DNA of 40,070 nt from Herpetosiphon llansteffanensis (GCF_003205875.1 NZ_PUBZ01000111.1:1-40070); one strand, 5' to 3'. Shown: positions 23,535-32,419, counted from the stretch's first letter. The notes: generated by a model from the letters alone, not told the origin. Numbers and translations are program-made.

Positions 23535-25364
23535 CTACTCGAACGCTTCCCAGTGTTCTGGCGACCGCCACAAGCTCGAAAGAATCAGCTCGCGAATCGA
23601 GAGAAATTCTTTGGGCATGCGGTCGTAAAGTTTGATGAACAATTCTTCGTGCGAGAGAATTTCCTTATTCCAATCGTCGCGATCAACCGACATCAACTCA
23701 TGGAATTGTTCTTCGCTGAAATCTAAGCCACTCCAATCCAAATCTTGGTAGCGTGGCATCCAGCCAATTGGGCTTTCGATGGCAACTGCATGGCCGTGAG
23801 CACGTTCGACCACCCACTTGAGCACCCGCATATTTTCACCAAAGCCTGGCCACAGGAACTTGCCATTTTTATCCTTGCGGAACCAGTTGACACTGAAGAT
23901 CCGTGGTGGATTTGGAATGGTGCGGCCAAACTGCAACCAGTGGTTGAAGTAATCGGCCATATGGTAGCCCACGAATGGAAGCATTGCCATTGGGTCGCGA
24001 CGCACTTCGCCAACTGCCGACATTGCTGCTGCCGTGGTTTCCGAACCCATCGTTGCTGCTTGATACACCCCATATGTCCAGTTGAAGGCTTGGTAAACCA
24101 ATGGCATCAAGGTGCTACGGCGACCGCCAAAGATAAAGGCTTCAATCGGCACACCTTGGGGATCTTCCCAAGCTGGGTCGATACTTGGGCACTGGCTGGC
24201 TGGAGCAGTAAAGCGTGCGTTAGCGTGAGCTGCTTTGCGGCCACAGTCTGGTGTCCATTCTTGGCCCGTCCAGTCGATGGCTTTGGCTGGTGGAGTTTTG
24301 GTCATGCCTTCCCACCAAATATCGCCATCAGGCGTGAGCGCTACGTTGGTAAAAATCGTATTTTTGCTCAAGGCAGCCATTGCGTTTGGATTTGTTTCCT
24401 CGGATGTGCCAGGTGCTACGCCAAAATAACCGCTTTCTGGATTGATTGCATACAGTTTGCCATCTTTGCCAGGCTTGATCCAAGCAATGTCATCGCCAAC
24501 CGTGGTTACTTTCCAGCCATCCATAGCCGTTGGTGGAATCAGCATTGCAAAGTTGGTTTTGCCACAAGCGCTTGGGAAAGCAGCAGCCACATAGGTTTTT
24601 TCACCAACAGGCGATTCAACCCCAAGCACCAACATATGTTCAGCCAACCAGCCTTCGTCGCGAGCCATATTCGAGGCAATCCGCAGGGCAAAGCACTTCT
24701 TGCCAAGCAAAGCATTGCCACCATAGCCGCTACCATACGACCAAATCGAGCGTTCTTCTGGGAAGTGCACGATATATTTTTCTTGTTCGTTGCACGGCCA
24801 AGAAACATCAGCTTGGCCTGGTTCGAGTGGTGCACCAACCGAGTGCAAACAAGGAATAAAGTGGCCATTTTCGCCCAGCACAGCATAGACATCGCTGCTC
24901 ATGCGGGTCATAATCTTCATATTGACCACGACATAGGGCGAGTCGGTCAATTCGACCCCAATGTGGGCGATTGGCGAGCCAAGTGGCCCCATGCTGAATG
25001 GCACGACGTACATGGTGCGGCCACGCATTGAGCCATCGAACAAACCGGTCAGCTTTTCCTTCATTTCCTTCGGCTGCATCCAGTTATTGGTTGGGCCTGC
25101 ATCGCCTTTGCTCAAACTACAAATATAAGTGCGATCTTCGACCCGTGCCACGTCGGAAGGATTAGAGCGAGCCAAAAAGCTATTGGGGCGTTTTTCGGGA
25201 TTCAATGGAATAAAGGTTCCAGACTCAACCAAGCGCCCACACATCACTGCATATTCTGCGTCAGAACCATCACACCAATACACATCGTCGGGCTTGCACA
25301 AAGCAACCATTTCTTCGACCCAACGTTTAAGTTCTTCATTGCGTACATAGGCTGGTGCGTTCAT
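23535..25364 (-). CDS. pckG: phosphoenolpyruvate carboxykinase (GTP)
   Basis: 609 residues, close to the normal length of GTP-dependent PEPCK. It converts oxaloacetate and GTP to PEP, CO2 and GDP for gluconeogenesis. Seen: the substrate segment [20 protein letters not shown], the P-loop [16 protein letters not shown] with the reactive Cys, the metal-binding [10 protein letters not shown], the FIFGGRRS segment, and the guanine-pocket region [23 protein letters not shown] at 25364 ([15 protein letters not shown]) follows GGAGG by 10 nt; frames open 31 codons further upstream but the added sequence is not PEPCK-like. It is a single-gene unit with its own terminator, and a 9-bp inverted repeat lies in its upstream region (25385-25427). 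Confidence 0.96.
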   Translation of the reverse strand: MNAPAYVRNEELKRWVEEMVALCKPDDVYWCDGSDAEYAVMCGRLVESGTFIPLNPEKRPNSFLARSNPSDVARVEDRTYICSLSKGDAGPTNNWMQPKEMKEKLTGLFDGSMRGRTMYVVPFSMGPLGSPIAHIGVELTDSPYVVVNMKIMTRMSSDVYAVLGENGHFIPCLHSVGAPLEPGQADVSWPCNEQEKYIVHFPEERSIWSYGSGYGGNALLGKKCFALRIASNMARDEGWLAEHMLVLGVESPVGEKTYVAAAFPSACGKTNFAMLIPPTAMDGWKVTTVGDDIAWIKPGKDGKLYAINPESGYFGVAPGTSEETNPNAMAALSKNTIFTNVALTPDGDIWWEGMTKTPPAKAIDWTGQEWTPDCGRKAAHANARFTAPASQCPSIDPAWEDPQGVPIEAFIFGGRRSTLMPLVYQAFNWTYGVYQAATMGSETTAAAMSAVGEVRRDPMAMLPFVGYHMADYFNHWLQFGRTIPNPPRIFSVNWFRKDKNGKFLWPGFGENMRVLKWVVERAHGHAVAIESPIGWMPRYQDLDWSGLDFSEEQFHELMSVDRDDWNKEILSHEELFIKLYDRMPKEFLSIRELILSSLWRSPEHWEAFE

Positions 25365-25384
25365 AATACTGATTCCTCCAATGC

Positions 25385-25427
25385 TTCGCGATGTCGGGTT
25401 TTTGTATCCCCTGCACGCCATCGCGAA
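25385..25427 (-). promoter_or_regulatory. inverted repeat upstream of pckG, candidate operator or leader hairpin
   Basis: TTCGCGATG (25385-25393) and its exact complement CATCGCGAA (25419-25427) flank 25 bp. Each arm contains the palindrome TCGCGA; arm centres are 34 bp apart, roughly three helical turns. It starts about 20 bp before the pckG ATG. It could be a repressor site or, if transcribed, a leader hairpin. Confidence 0.45.
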
Positions 25428-25499
25428 CCTGTCTATAGAATACCAGCCCAGCTTCAAACTTAAGGAAAAACTTCACAACCTAAGACAGAGGGATGACAA

Positions 25500-25836
25500 C
25501 AAACGATAAAATTATGAATTATGAGGGATGAAGTATGAAATATCCACGCAGCATGAAAACCGCGAAGATCGCGAAGGTTAAGTTTTTTGGCTACAAGCTA
25601 GATTATGTTCCCAAAAGCCTATAGTCCAGAGCCAATAGCCACAACTTCTCTGCGCCTCTGCGTTAAACGATTGATCCACGAAGCGCACGAAGAACGCGAA
25701 GACCGTTTTTAGCCACAGATTCCACAGATTGTTTTGATTCTGTTTTTGCTCGTCAGAAACCAGACCTTCATTCCTTGTGACTTTTGACTTCTGACTTCTG
25801 ATTTTTATCCTTCATCCCTCATACTTCATCCTTAAT
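25500..25836. repeat. intergenic repeat mosaic 4
   Basis: The words are, in order: ATGAGGGATGAAG (about 25520), ACCGCGAAGATCGCGAAGG (about 25559), AAAAGCCTATAGTCCAGAGC (about 25613), CTCTGCGCCTCTGCGTTAAA (about 25653), CACGAAGCGCACGAAGAACG (about 25677), GCCACAGATTCCACAGATTG (about 25713), TGACTTTTGACTTCTGACTT (about 25779) and TCATCCCTCATACTTCATCC (about 25811). No gene or promoter could be assigned between pckG and the lipoprotein cluster. Confidence 0.85.
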
Positions 25837-26430
25837 TTAGGGGGTTGGCAGCGGCATGCCATCCACGGCGAGCCACTGGCGGGTTTCGAGGTTGAATAAT
25901 AGATGGGTAGTATTAGTGTACAGATCCACGATTGGATACTCAACTGCATAAATTTTGATTGAACCAAGTCGCTCAGGTGTATCATAGGCTGCAAGCCCAT
26001 CGTTGTAAACCAAAATTCTACCCTGTTGTGGATCGAGAGTCTGTACACCAGCCTGAACAGCGACATTTCTCCTTTCGCTAATCCAACAATTGCTTGGTAT
26101 AAAATTGCGCCACAGCTCGCAAGAATTAGATAGTTCGTCTGGAAGGATGGTTGATGTGGAAGGGAAAGTAATATCTAGCACATAGGGCGTTGGCGATAGC
26201 GCAAGCTCAGTTTCAATACTCATCGCTACTTGAGTATCAAACACAAATTTTTTCGCCAAGGTCGGGCTAGGTACAATAGCGGTAGCGGTATGGACGACAG
26301 CTATCTGGCCACTTTGACTTGCTGGTTGCACTGCTGGCTGGGTGTTAGTTCGGCCACAGGCGGCGAAGACTAGCAATAATCCAATACTCAGATTAATCGT
26401 TCGCTGAAGGGTAGGCATCAAAAACTCCAT
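25837..26430 (-). CDS. small lipoprotein, paralogue 1 of 3
   Basis: 197 residues. A lipoprotein signal peptide (LSIGLLLVFAACG) ends in a lipobox Cys, so the mature protein is probably tethered to the outer face of the membrane. The mature part has a low-complexity Thr/Pro/Gln segment, a central region with two Cys (SNSCELWRNFIPSNCW), and a C-terminal block GSIKIYAVEYPIVD followed by LLFNLETRQWL. Function is unknown. It is closely related to the third gene of the cluster (27509-28105) over most of its length. Two in-frame ATGs (26430 and 26418) both have GGAG-type sites; the inner one gives a more usual signal peptide. Confidence 0.75.
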   Translation of the reverse strand: MEFLMPTLQRTINLSIGLLLVFAACGRTNTQPAVQPASQSGQIAVVHTATAIVPSPTLAKKFVFDTQVAMSIETELALSPTPYVLDITFPSTSTILPDELSNSCELWRNFIPSNCWISERRNVAVQAGVQTLDPQQGRILVYNDGLAAYDTPERLGSIKIYAVEYPIVDLYTNTTHLLFNLETRQWLAVDGMPLPTP

Positions 26431-26454
26431 ACACGCTCTCCATTAACCGTGATA

Positions 26455-26556
26455 AGGACACGAAGGCTGAAACCGCGAATCGCACGAAGGTCGCGAAGGG
26501 CTGTAGGCTCTCTGTTCTTTTTGACTTTTGACTTCTGACTTCTGATTTTCATCCTT
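26455..26556. repeat. short repeat mosaic between lipoprotein genes
   Basis: It contains GGACACGAAGGCTGAAACCG, CGCACGAAGGTCGCGAAGG, TTTTGACTTTTGACTTCTGA and a TTCATCCTTAG word. Its arrangement matches that of the next gap (27365-27507), so the genes and their spacers appear to have been duplicated together. Confidence 0.8.
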
Positions 26557-26559
26557 AGT

Positions 26560-27348
26560 TTAGGGCGTTGCGGTTGGAGTAAACGTTGGCGTTAAGCTCG
26601 GAAGCACGGTTCCCAGTGGGTCAAGCCACTGGCGGGTTTCGAGGTTGAAACGCAGAACTACGGTGCTGGCATCGGCAACTGTTGCAAAATAAATCTGCGC
26701 ACCATCCGTATGATGAACATATAGTGCACCTACTGGTTGAGGAGCACTATAGATATCTGTCGCAACATCTTGTGATTGGAGCGTTTGCGTGTGAATTCGC
26801 ACTAGTGGCAAATCGGGTTGCGGTTTTTTCGTAACAAGCATCAATGAATAGTGATAGGAATTGTGAATAACAATCCAGCAATCACTCACGGTTACCGTCT
26901 GACTCGTAGCATCAAAACAGCCTGTTACACGCCCAACAGTCGTTGCAAAATCAGGATGAATATACGGCGTAAGAAGAGTGCCATTCGCCTTTGCTGTTGC
27001 GATATCAGCAGAATCAGGGCTGAGGGTGCGGGTTGGGCCGCCAGCAGTAAGAGTTGCATAATAATATTCTGATTCGCGATTCCGGTCGGCCCAATAGGTT
27101 GCCTCAGCCGCTGGTTCAAGGGTTGGGCTTTGCGCAAAAGCGGTTGCTTGGGCATGTAAGGTTGCATTGATCGCATCCACGGTTTCGGTTGGATGAATCG
27201 TGATCGAGGGAATTGTTAAGGCTCCTTGGCCACTGGGGAGTGCTGACGTAGTTTGCTGATTGTTGGTTTGGTTACAGGCGGCAAGCACCAGCAATAAACC
27301 GAGGCTAAAGATGATCGTTCGCTGAAGGGTAGGCATCAAAAGCTCCAT
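26560..27348 (-). CDS. small lipoprotein, paralogue 2 of 3 (diverged middle)
   Basis: 262 residues. The signal peptide (MPTLQRTIIFSLGLLLVLAA, then Cys) and the C-terminal RFNLETRQWLDPLGT block match its two neighbours. The middle is different and longer: HAQATAFAQSPTLEPAAEAT, YYATLTAGGPTRTLSPDSAD, a CFDATSQTVTVSDCW Cys pair and VGALYVHHTDGAQIYFATVA. It ends in a Thr/Pro tail (TPTFTPTATP). It is predicted to be a surface lipoprotein of unknown function. The mosaic similarity suggests recombination or fast divergence of the central part. ATGs at 27348 and 27336 are both possible starts. Confidence 0.75.
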   Translation of the reverse strand: MELLMPTLQRTIIFSLGLLLVLAACNQTNNQQTTSALPSGQGALTIPSITIHPTETVDAINATLHAQATAFAQSPTLEPAAEATYWADRNRESEYYYATLTAGGPTRTLSPDSADIATAKANGTLLTPYIHPDFATTVGRVTGCFDATSQTVTVSDCWIVIHNSYHYSLMLVTKKPQPDLPLVRIHTQTLQSQDVATDIYSAPQPVGALYVHHTDGAQIYFATVADASTVVLRFNLETRQWLDPLGTVLPSLTPTFTPTATP

Positions 27349-27364
27349 ACATTCTCTCCATTAA

Positions 27365-27507
27365 CCATGATCTACGAAGGACACACAGGCTGAAACCGCG
27401 AAGCACACGAAGGTCGCGAAAGGTTGTAAGCTCTCTGTTCTTTTTGATTTTTGACTTTTGCCTTCCGACTTTTGATTTCATCCTTCATCGCTCATCCCTC
27501 ATCCTTG
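27365..27507. repeat. short repeat mosaic between lipoprotein genes
   Basis: Words seen are GGACACACAGGCTGAAACCG, GCACACGAAGGTCGCGAAAG, TTTTTGATTTTTGACTTTTG and a TCATCCTTCATCGCTCATCC run. Order and orientation follow the gap at 26455-26556. Confidence 0.8.
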
Positions 27508-27508
27508 A

Positions 27509-28105
27509 TTAGGGAGTTGCGGTTGGGGTGGCAGTGACCGGAATTGGTGTGCCGTTGGGATCGAGCCACTGGCGGGTTTCGAGGTTGAATAAGATGTGGG
27601 TTGTATTGGTATACACATCCACGATTGGATACTCAACTGCATAAATTTTGATAGACCCTATGCGAGAAGGCGTATCATATATTGCTCTTCCATCGTTGAA
27701 AACGAGAATTCTGCCCTGCTGTTGATCGACGGTTTTTGACCCAGAATGAACACCTAAGTTTCTCCTTTCACTAAACCAACAGCTTCTGGGGATGAAACCG
27801 CGAAACGGTTCACAGGAATTAGACAGAACATCTGGGTAGAGGGTTGGTGTGGGAGGAAACGTCACGATTGGACGCGGTGTTGGTGATAAGGAAAGCTCGG
27901 TTGCGATACTAATAGCCACTTGGGTATCAAATACAAATTTTTTCGCCAAGGTCGGGCTGGGCACAAGAGCAGTAGCTGTATGCACGACAGCTATCTGGCC
28001 GCTTTGACTTGCTGGTTGCACTGCTGGCTGGGTGCTAGTTCGGCCACAGGCGACAAGCACCAGCAATAAACTGAGGCTAAAGATGATCGTTCGCTGATAG
28101 TGCAT
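27509..28105 (-). CDS. small lipoprotein, paralogue 3 of 3
   Basis: 198 residues from ATG at 28105, which follows a GGGGGAA site by about 5-8 nt. The lipoprotein signal (FSLSLLLVLVACG) is followed by QPASQSGQIAVVHTATA, nearly identical to paralogue 1. A two-Cys motif (SNSCEPFRGFIPRSCW) follows, then GSIKIYAVEYPIVDVYTNT and LFNLETRQWLDPNGT, and the protein ends in TPTATP. Function is unknown. It is the first gene of the three in transcription order. Frames open further upstream to 28273 but that DNA is repeat mosaic. Confidence 0.75.
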   Translation of the reverse strand: MHYQRTIIFSLSLLLVLVACGRTSTQPAVQPASQSGQIAVVHTATALVPSPTLAKKFVFDTQVAISIATELSLSPTPRPIVTFPPTPTLYPDVLSNSCEPFRGFIPRSCWFSERRNLGVHSGSKTVDQQQGRILVFNDGRAIYDTPSRIGSIKIYAVEYPIVDVYTNTTHILFNLETRQWLDPNGTPIPVTATPTATP

Positions 28106-28199
28106 CGACATTTCCCCCATCTCTCTGAAAAAGGCTCTACTCGCTATCATTGCATATGCAACTGAACCCCTACAATGATAAGAAACTGAAAGTTGTCTG

Positions 28200-28578
28200 A
28201 GGTTAGCGATTGTGATCCACCAAGGACACGAAGGACACGAAGCCTGAAACCGCGAAGAGCGCGAAGGACGCAAAGAGCGTTTTTAGCCACAGATTGGCAC
28301 AGATTCCACGGATTATGTTCCCAAAAGCCAAGAGCCTAGAGCCAATAGCCATCCTTCCTCTGCGCCTCTGCGTTAAACTCTCGATTCACAAATGGCACGA
28401 AGGACACGCAGGCTGAAACCGCGAAGATCGCGAAGGACACGAAGAGCGTTTTTCGCCACAGATTCCACAGATTGATTTCCCAATAGCCCAAAGCCTATAG
28501 CCCTCTGTGCCTCTGCTCTTCATCCTTCATCCTTAGCTCCGCTCTTCATCCCTCATCCCTCATCCTTCATCCTTCTAT
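28200..28578. repeat. intergenic repeat mosaic 5, two cassettes in tandem
   Basis: Two consecutive blocks carry the same word order. Block one (about 28215-28382): CACGAAGGACACGAAGCCTG and CCGCGAAGAGCGCGAAGG, then GCCACAGATTGGCACAGATT, then AAAAGCCAAGAGCCTAGAGC, then CTCTGCGCCTCTGCGTTAAA. Block two (about 28390-28578): GGCACGAAGGACACGCAGG, CCGCGAAGATCGCGAAGG, GCCACAGATTCCACAGATTG, AATAGCCCAAAGCCTATAGC, CTCTGTGCCTCTGCTC and a run of CATCCTT/CATCCCT units. No gene is visible between 28106 and 28622. Confidence 0.85.
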
Positions 28579-28622
28579 TTCGGTGCTATCATAGCAATCG
28601 GCTTTGTTTCAGAGGATTTGCC

Positions 28623-29351
28623 GTGAGTTCAACGATTTTTTCCAACGTGATAACGGTTTTACACGAACCTCAGCGCGAGGTCAATATTGGCTCGACAGTG
28701 CGGGCTTTGCTCAACACTGGCTTTCAACGCTTGCGCTTAGTTCAGCCAGTCGCCTACTCAGTCGAACGGCTTGATGACATGGCACATCGTAGTAGCCCGT
28801 TGGTTGAGCAAATCGAAACCTATGCCAGCCTTGGCGCGGCCTTAGCTAATATTCCCTATGTGGTGGGGTTTAGTGGCCGCACTCGTGGCGAGCGGCGCGC
28901 CGTCAGTTTGCCCGAATTTGCCCCAACCTTAACTGCCTTGGCGGCTAGCGCACCAGTGGCGTTGGTGTTTGGCCGTGAAGATCGCGGGCTAGATAACGCA
29001 GCGCTTGAGCAATGCAGTCAATTAATTAGCATTCCGGTTGATCCAAGCTATCCATCATTGAACCTGGCCGATGCTGTGCTGTTGGCGTTGTATACGCTGC
29101 GCGGCTTGGCAAGCTCCGCCGAAGCCCTACCCACGGTTGAATTAGCTGATCAGGCGGCCCACGATCTCGTGCTCAATTTGCTTGATCAATTGTTGAGCCA
29201 GCTTAAATTCTCGCGAACTGCTGGCCAACAAGCGAGTGCCGTGCGTACAGTGCGCGATTTGCTGGCTCGGGCAACCCCAAGCCCTAGCGAAATTGCGCTG
29301 GTTACCGCCATGTGCCGCAAAATGCTGGCAGCCCTGAAGCATAATCAATGA
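28623..29351 (+). CDS. trmJ: TrmJ-like SpoU/TrmH-family RNA 2'-O-methyltransferase
   Basis: 242 residues with the SPOUT knot motifs: NVITVLHEPQREVNIGSTVR (motif 1), VALVFGREDRGLDN (motif 2) and SIPVDPSYPSLNLADAVLLA (motif 3). It also has a helical C-terminal extension. These enzymes methylate ribose 2'-OH groups in tRNA or rRNA using SAM. The arrangement fits TrmJ (tRNA position 32), but another SpoU target is possible. GTG at 28623 is the start, with AGAGGA 6 nt upstream. It precedes the histidine kinase by 106 nt. Confidence 0.82.
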   Translation: MSSTIFSNVITVLHEPQREVNIGSTVRALLNTGFQRLRLVQPVAYSVERLDDMAHRSSPLVEQIETYASLGAALANIPYVVGFSGRTRGERRAVSLPEFAPTLTALAASAPVALVFGREDRGLDNAALEQCSQLISIPVDPSYPSLNLADAVLLALYTLRGLASSAEALPTVELADQAAHDLVLNLLDQLLSQLKFSRTAGQQASAVRTVRDLLARATPSPSEIALVTAMCRKMLAALKHNQ

Positions 29352-29392
29352 TGAGCTGAACGCGGACGAGGGTCGTTTGATTCTGAGGTTTC

Positions 29393-29421
29393 TTGCAAAA
29401 AGCCGACAATTGCTCTACACT
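29393..29421 (+). promoter_or_regulatory. promoter of the histidine kinase operon
   Basis: TTGCAA (29393-29398), a 17-bp spacer and TACACT (29416-29421). The predicted start near 29428 leaves a 30-nt leader before the ATG at 29458. It would allow the kinase and glycosyltransferase to be expressed independently of the upstream RNA methyltransferase. Confidence 0.5.
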
Positions 29422-29457
29422 CATTCGGCACGACGACTGCAATGAGGCACGCTGGTT

Positions 29458-31365
29458 ATGATCGATACAGACGCTCCAAACACGGCAATTCTCGCAATTT
29501 TGCAAAATGATAATGCTGTGGCTCAAGCCCAGGAGCTGCGGGCGTTTGGCGCAACCTGGCAAAGCCAAAACGCTGATCCCCAAATGCTAACCAAACTTGG
29601 CATTGAGGCTGCTACCCAAGCTCAGCTTGATGCCAGTGCAGTGGTCACCGATCTGCTGCTTGGCTATGCTGCCGCCCGCGAGGAACAGCGCACCCGCCAT
29701 TGGCAAAACCACTTGATGCGCCGCGTGCAGCAGCTCGATGGCTTGCATCGAATTATTAGCGCCGCCAACTCAACCCTCGATATTGATGCCTCGCTACAAA
29801 CCGTTGTCGATACTGTCAGCGATGTGATGCGAGTCGATGTTTGTTCGATTTATCTCTTCGATCAGCATCGGCGCATGCTGCGTTTGGTCGCGACCCGTGG
29901 GCTGAATCCCAAGGCAATTGGCACGGTTGAGGTTGAAATTGGGGTTGGCGTAACTGGTTGGGCTGGCGAATTGGGCAAGCCGGTGGCGATTTTCGATGTG
30001 CGCAACGAGCCGCGCTACCAGCTTGAGCCATTGCTCGAAGAATGGCATTTTCGTTCGCTGCTGGCAGTTCCGGTAATTTTATTTGCCAGCGAGCGCCATC
30101 ATATCGAAACCTTGCAAGGCGTGATCACGGTGCAAAATCGCGATCCGCATGAGTTTTCGCAAGAGCAAACCTCGTATCTCGAAGTCGTGGCGGGCGAAAT
30201 TGCGCTCTCAATTGCCAATGCGCAAATGTATCAACAAACCGATGCGCGTTTGCATCAAAAAATTCGCGAATTAACTACCTTGCAACGCGTAACGGCGGCG
30301 CTAGCCTCAACCTTGGATGTTGATAATTTGCTGCATTTGATTGTTGAGCAAGCTGTCAAAATCGCCGATGTTGATCGCACAGATATTTTTCAAGTTCGAC
30401 CGAATAACAAGGTTAAAATGTTGGCCTCGTATGGCCCAGGCCGCACCTCTGGCGTAGAAGATATGATTGTGCAAGTAATTCGTGAGCATCGGGCGATTGC
30501 TGTACCAAATGCCTACACCGACGAACGCTGGTCGGGCGTGCAAGCGATTGCCTATCGCGAGGGCTTTCACTCGTTGTTTGCGCTGCCAATGCGCACTGGC
30601 AATCGGATCATTGGGGCCTTGTGCTTTTACAGTTATGCGCCGCGTCACATCGAATACGAACAAGTGCAGTTGCTCACCACGTTTGCCGATGAAGGCGCAA
30701 TTGCGATCGAAAATGCCCGCTTGTATGAAGAAACCCAGCGTAATCTGACGATCAAATCGACCTTGTTGCAAGAAATTCATCACCGCGTGCGCAACAATTT
30801 GCAAACAATCTCAGCCTTGTTGCAAATGCAAGCTCGGCGTTTGAATGGTGAAACCGAGGGTCGGCAGGCGCTTGATGATAGTGTGCGCCGCATCCATGCG
30901 ATTGCTGCTGTGCACAATTTGCTCAGCCACGATGGCGAAGGCCAAACCACCGTCCAAGATATTGCCAAGCAAATTGCCGAAAATATTCAGATGAGCCTGC
31001 CAACGGAAACGCCGGTCGAATTTTTAATCACTGGCGATTCGGTCTTGGTCAATGCCCGAGCTGCGACAGTGCTGGCCATCGTGATCAACGAATTGGTGCA
31101 CAATGCACTTGATCATGGCCTCAGCGCCGAGGGCGGCATTATCGGCATCGATGGCTGGCTGGAAGCTGAACACGCGTGGGTGCAAGTGCGCGACGATGGC
31201 CCAACCAGGCCAGAGCCAGTTAAACGCCGCGTCAGCACTGGGCTGGGGCTTGGCATTATCGAAACCTTGGTCAACACCGACCTTGGTGGCAGCTTTGAGT
31301 TCAAACGCGAAACCGAATGGACCCGTGCACTAATTAAATTCAGCCCCGATGATTTAGATGATTGA
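29458..31365 (+). CDS. GAF-GAF sensor histidine kinase (HisKA_2 type)
   Basis: 635 residues, no membrane segment, so a cytoplasmic sensor. A short helical N-terminal region (to about 90) is followed by GAF domain 1 (about 95-255, LHRIISAANSTLDIDASL and VGVTGWAGELGKPV) and GAF domain 2 (about 265-425, LTTLQRVTAALASTLDVDNL). The HisKA_2 dimerisation helix EIHHRVRNNLQTISALLQMQ has the phosphoacceptor His near 440-441. The ATPase domain has the N-box VINELVHNALDHG (about 541), a VRDDGP G1 box and GLGLGIIETLV. The GAF ligand is unknown. No response regulator is encoded nearby; HisKA_2 kinases often signal to RNA-binding ANTAR-type or distant regulators. The glycosyltransferase starts 6 nt after the stop. 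Confidence 0.9.
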   Translation: MIDTDAPNTAILAILQNDNAVAQAQELRAFGATWQSQNADPQMLTKLGIEAATQAQLDASAVVTDLLLGYAAAREEQRTRHWQNHLMRRVQQLDGLHRIISAANSTLDIDASLQTVVDTVSDVMRVDVCSIYLFDQHRRMLRLVATRGLNPKAIGTVEVEIGVGVTGWAGELGKPVAIFDVRNEPRYQLEPLLEEWHFRSLLAVPVILFASERHHIETLQGVITVQNRDPHEFSQEQTSYLEVVAGEIALSIANAQMYQQTDARLHQKIRELTTLQRVTAALASTLDVDNLLHLIVEQAVKIADVDRTDIFQVRPNNKVKMLASYGPGRTSGVEDMIVQVIREHRAIAVPNAYTDERWSGVQAIAYREGFHSLFALPMRTGNRIIGALCFYSYAPRHIEYEQVQLLTTFADEGAIAIENARLYEETQRNLTIKSTLLQEIHHRVRNNLQTISALLQMQARRLNGETEGRQALDDSVRRIHAIAAVHNLLSHDGEGQTTVQDIAKQIAENIQMSLPTETPVEFLITGDSVLVNARAATVLAIVINELVHNALDHGLSAEGGIIGIDGWLEAEHAWVQVRDDGPTRPEPVKRRVSTGLGLGIIETLVNTDLGGSFEFKRETEWTRALIKFSPDDLDD

Positions 31366-31371
31366 GCCAGC

Positions 31372-32334
31372 ATGACCCAACTATCGCTCATTTGTACCGT
31401 CAAAAACGAAGCCGCTAACATTGCCGATTTGCTCGATTCGATGTTGGCTCAAAGCCGCCAGCCCGATGAAATTGTGGTCAATGATTGTGGCTCAACTGAT
31501 GCCACCGCTGCAATTGTGCAAAGCTACATCGATCGCGGTGCGCCAATTCGGCTGGTACATGGCGGGTTTAATATCTCTTCTGGCCGCAATAATGCGATTT
31601 TGCATGCCCACGGCCAGTTCATCGCCTCTACCGATGCGGGCTTGGCGCTTGATCGCAAATGGCTCGAACGGATTGTCGCACCGCTCGAAGCTGATCAGGC
31701 TGATTTGGTGGCGGGCTTTTATCAAGCAGCGCCGCGCAGCGATCTCGAAACAGCGATTGGCGCAACCAATTATCCGCTGGCCGAGGAAGTTGATCCCAGT
31801 CGATTTTTGGCTGCTGGCCAATCGGTGGCATTTCGCAAGTTAGTTTGGGAAACGGTTGGCGGCTATCCCGAATGGCTTGATCATTGCGAAGATTTGGTTT
31901 TTGATCAAGCGGCAACTGCGGCGGGTTTCCGCAGCACAGCGGTGCTTGATGCAGTCGTGCATTTTCAGCCCCGCTCAAGTTTTCGCGCCCTCTTTCGCCA
32001 ATATTTCTTCTATGCGCGCGGCGATGGCGTTGCCAACCTCTGGCCGTTGCGCCATGTAATTCGCTATGTAACCTACCTTTGCTTGGTGCTGTTGCTCCGT
32101 AACCTATCACAACGCCCGTGGCTTGGCGCTTTGTTGGGCCTCGGCCTTGCTGGCTACACACGCAAACCCTATCGGCGCTTGTGGCATGCAACCAAAGGCT
32201 GGTCATTCGCCCGTCGAATCAAAACTCTCAGTTTACCGCCAATGATTCGCGTGGTTGGCGATGTGGCCAAAATGGTTGGCTATCCAATTGGCTGGCTGGT
32301 GCGACTGCGCAAATCCACACGATTGATTCGTTAA
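31372..32334 (+). CDS. family 2 glycosyltransferase
   Basis: 320 residues with the GT-A fold: SLICTVKNEAANIADLLDSM, DEIVVNDCGSTDATAAIV, SSGRNNAILHAHGQFIASTD with the nucleotide/metal-binding Asp, FLAAGQSVAFRKLVWETVGG and an acidic HCEDLVFDQ that fits the catalytic base region. The C-terminal 100 residues are basic and partly hydrophobic (YVTYLCLVLLL, LGALLGLGLAG), so it may sit at the membrane and build a cell-surface glycan. Donor and acceptor are unknown. It is probably co-transcribed with the histidine kinase. Confidence 0.87.
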   Translation: MTQLSLICTVKNEAANIADLLDSMLAQSRQPDEIVVNDCGSTDATAAIVQSYIDRGAPIRLVHGGFNISSGRNNAILHAHGQFIASTDAGLALDRKWLERIVAPLEADQADLVAGFYQAAPRSDLETAIGATNYPLAEEVDPSRFLAAGQSVAFRKLVWETVGGYPEWLDHCEDLVFDQAATAAGFRSTAVLDAVVHFQPRSSFRALFRQYFFYARGDGVANLWPLRHVIRYVTYLCLVLLLRNLSQRPWLGALLGLGLAGYTRKPYRRLWHATKGWSFARRIKTLSLPPMIRVVGDVAKMVGYPIGWLVRLRKSTRLIR

Positions 32335-32351
32335 ACCCACCAAATGGCTGA

Positions 32352-32381
32352 TTGACAAGCCTTAAGCACCTTTGCTAGCAT
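32352..32381 (+). promoter_or_regulatory. promoter of the propeller lipoprotein gene
   Basis: A perfect TTGACA (32352-32357), an 18-bp spacer and TAGCAT (32376-32381) preceded by TGC, an extended -10. The predicted start near 32388 gives a 32-nt leader with AGGAG 7 nt before the ATG at 32420. Confidence 0.6.
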
Positions 32382-32419
32382 CAGATTCTCTGGATTTTAG
32401 AAGATATAGGAGTGATGTG

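Noticed and set aside
23745-25031. A 428-codon open frame on the plus strand, antisense to pckG
   Set aside because: It lies wholly opposite a confident PEPCK gene, has no ribosome binding site and encodes a Trp/Cys/His-rich sequence without domain features. It is a by-product of pckG codon use.
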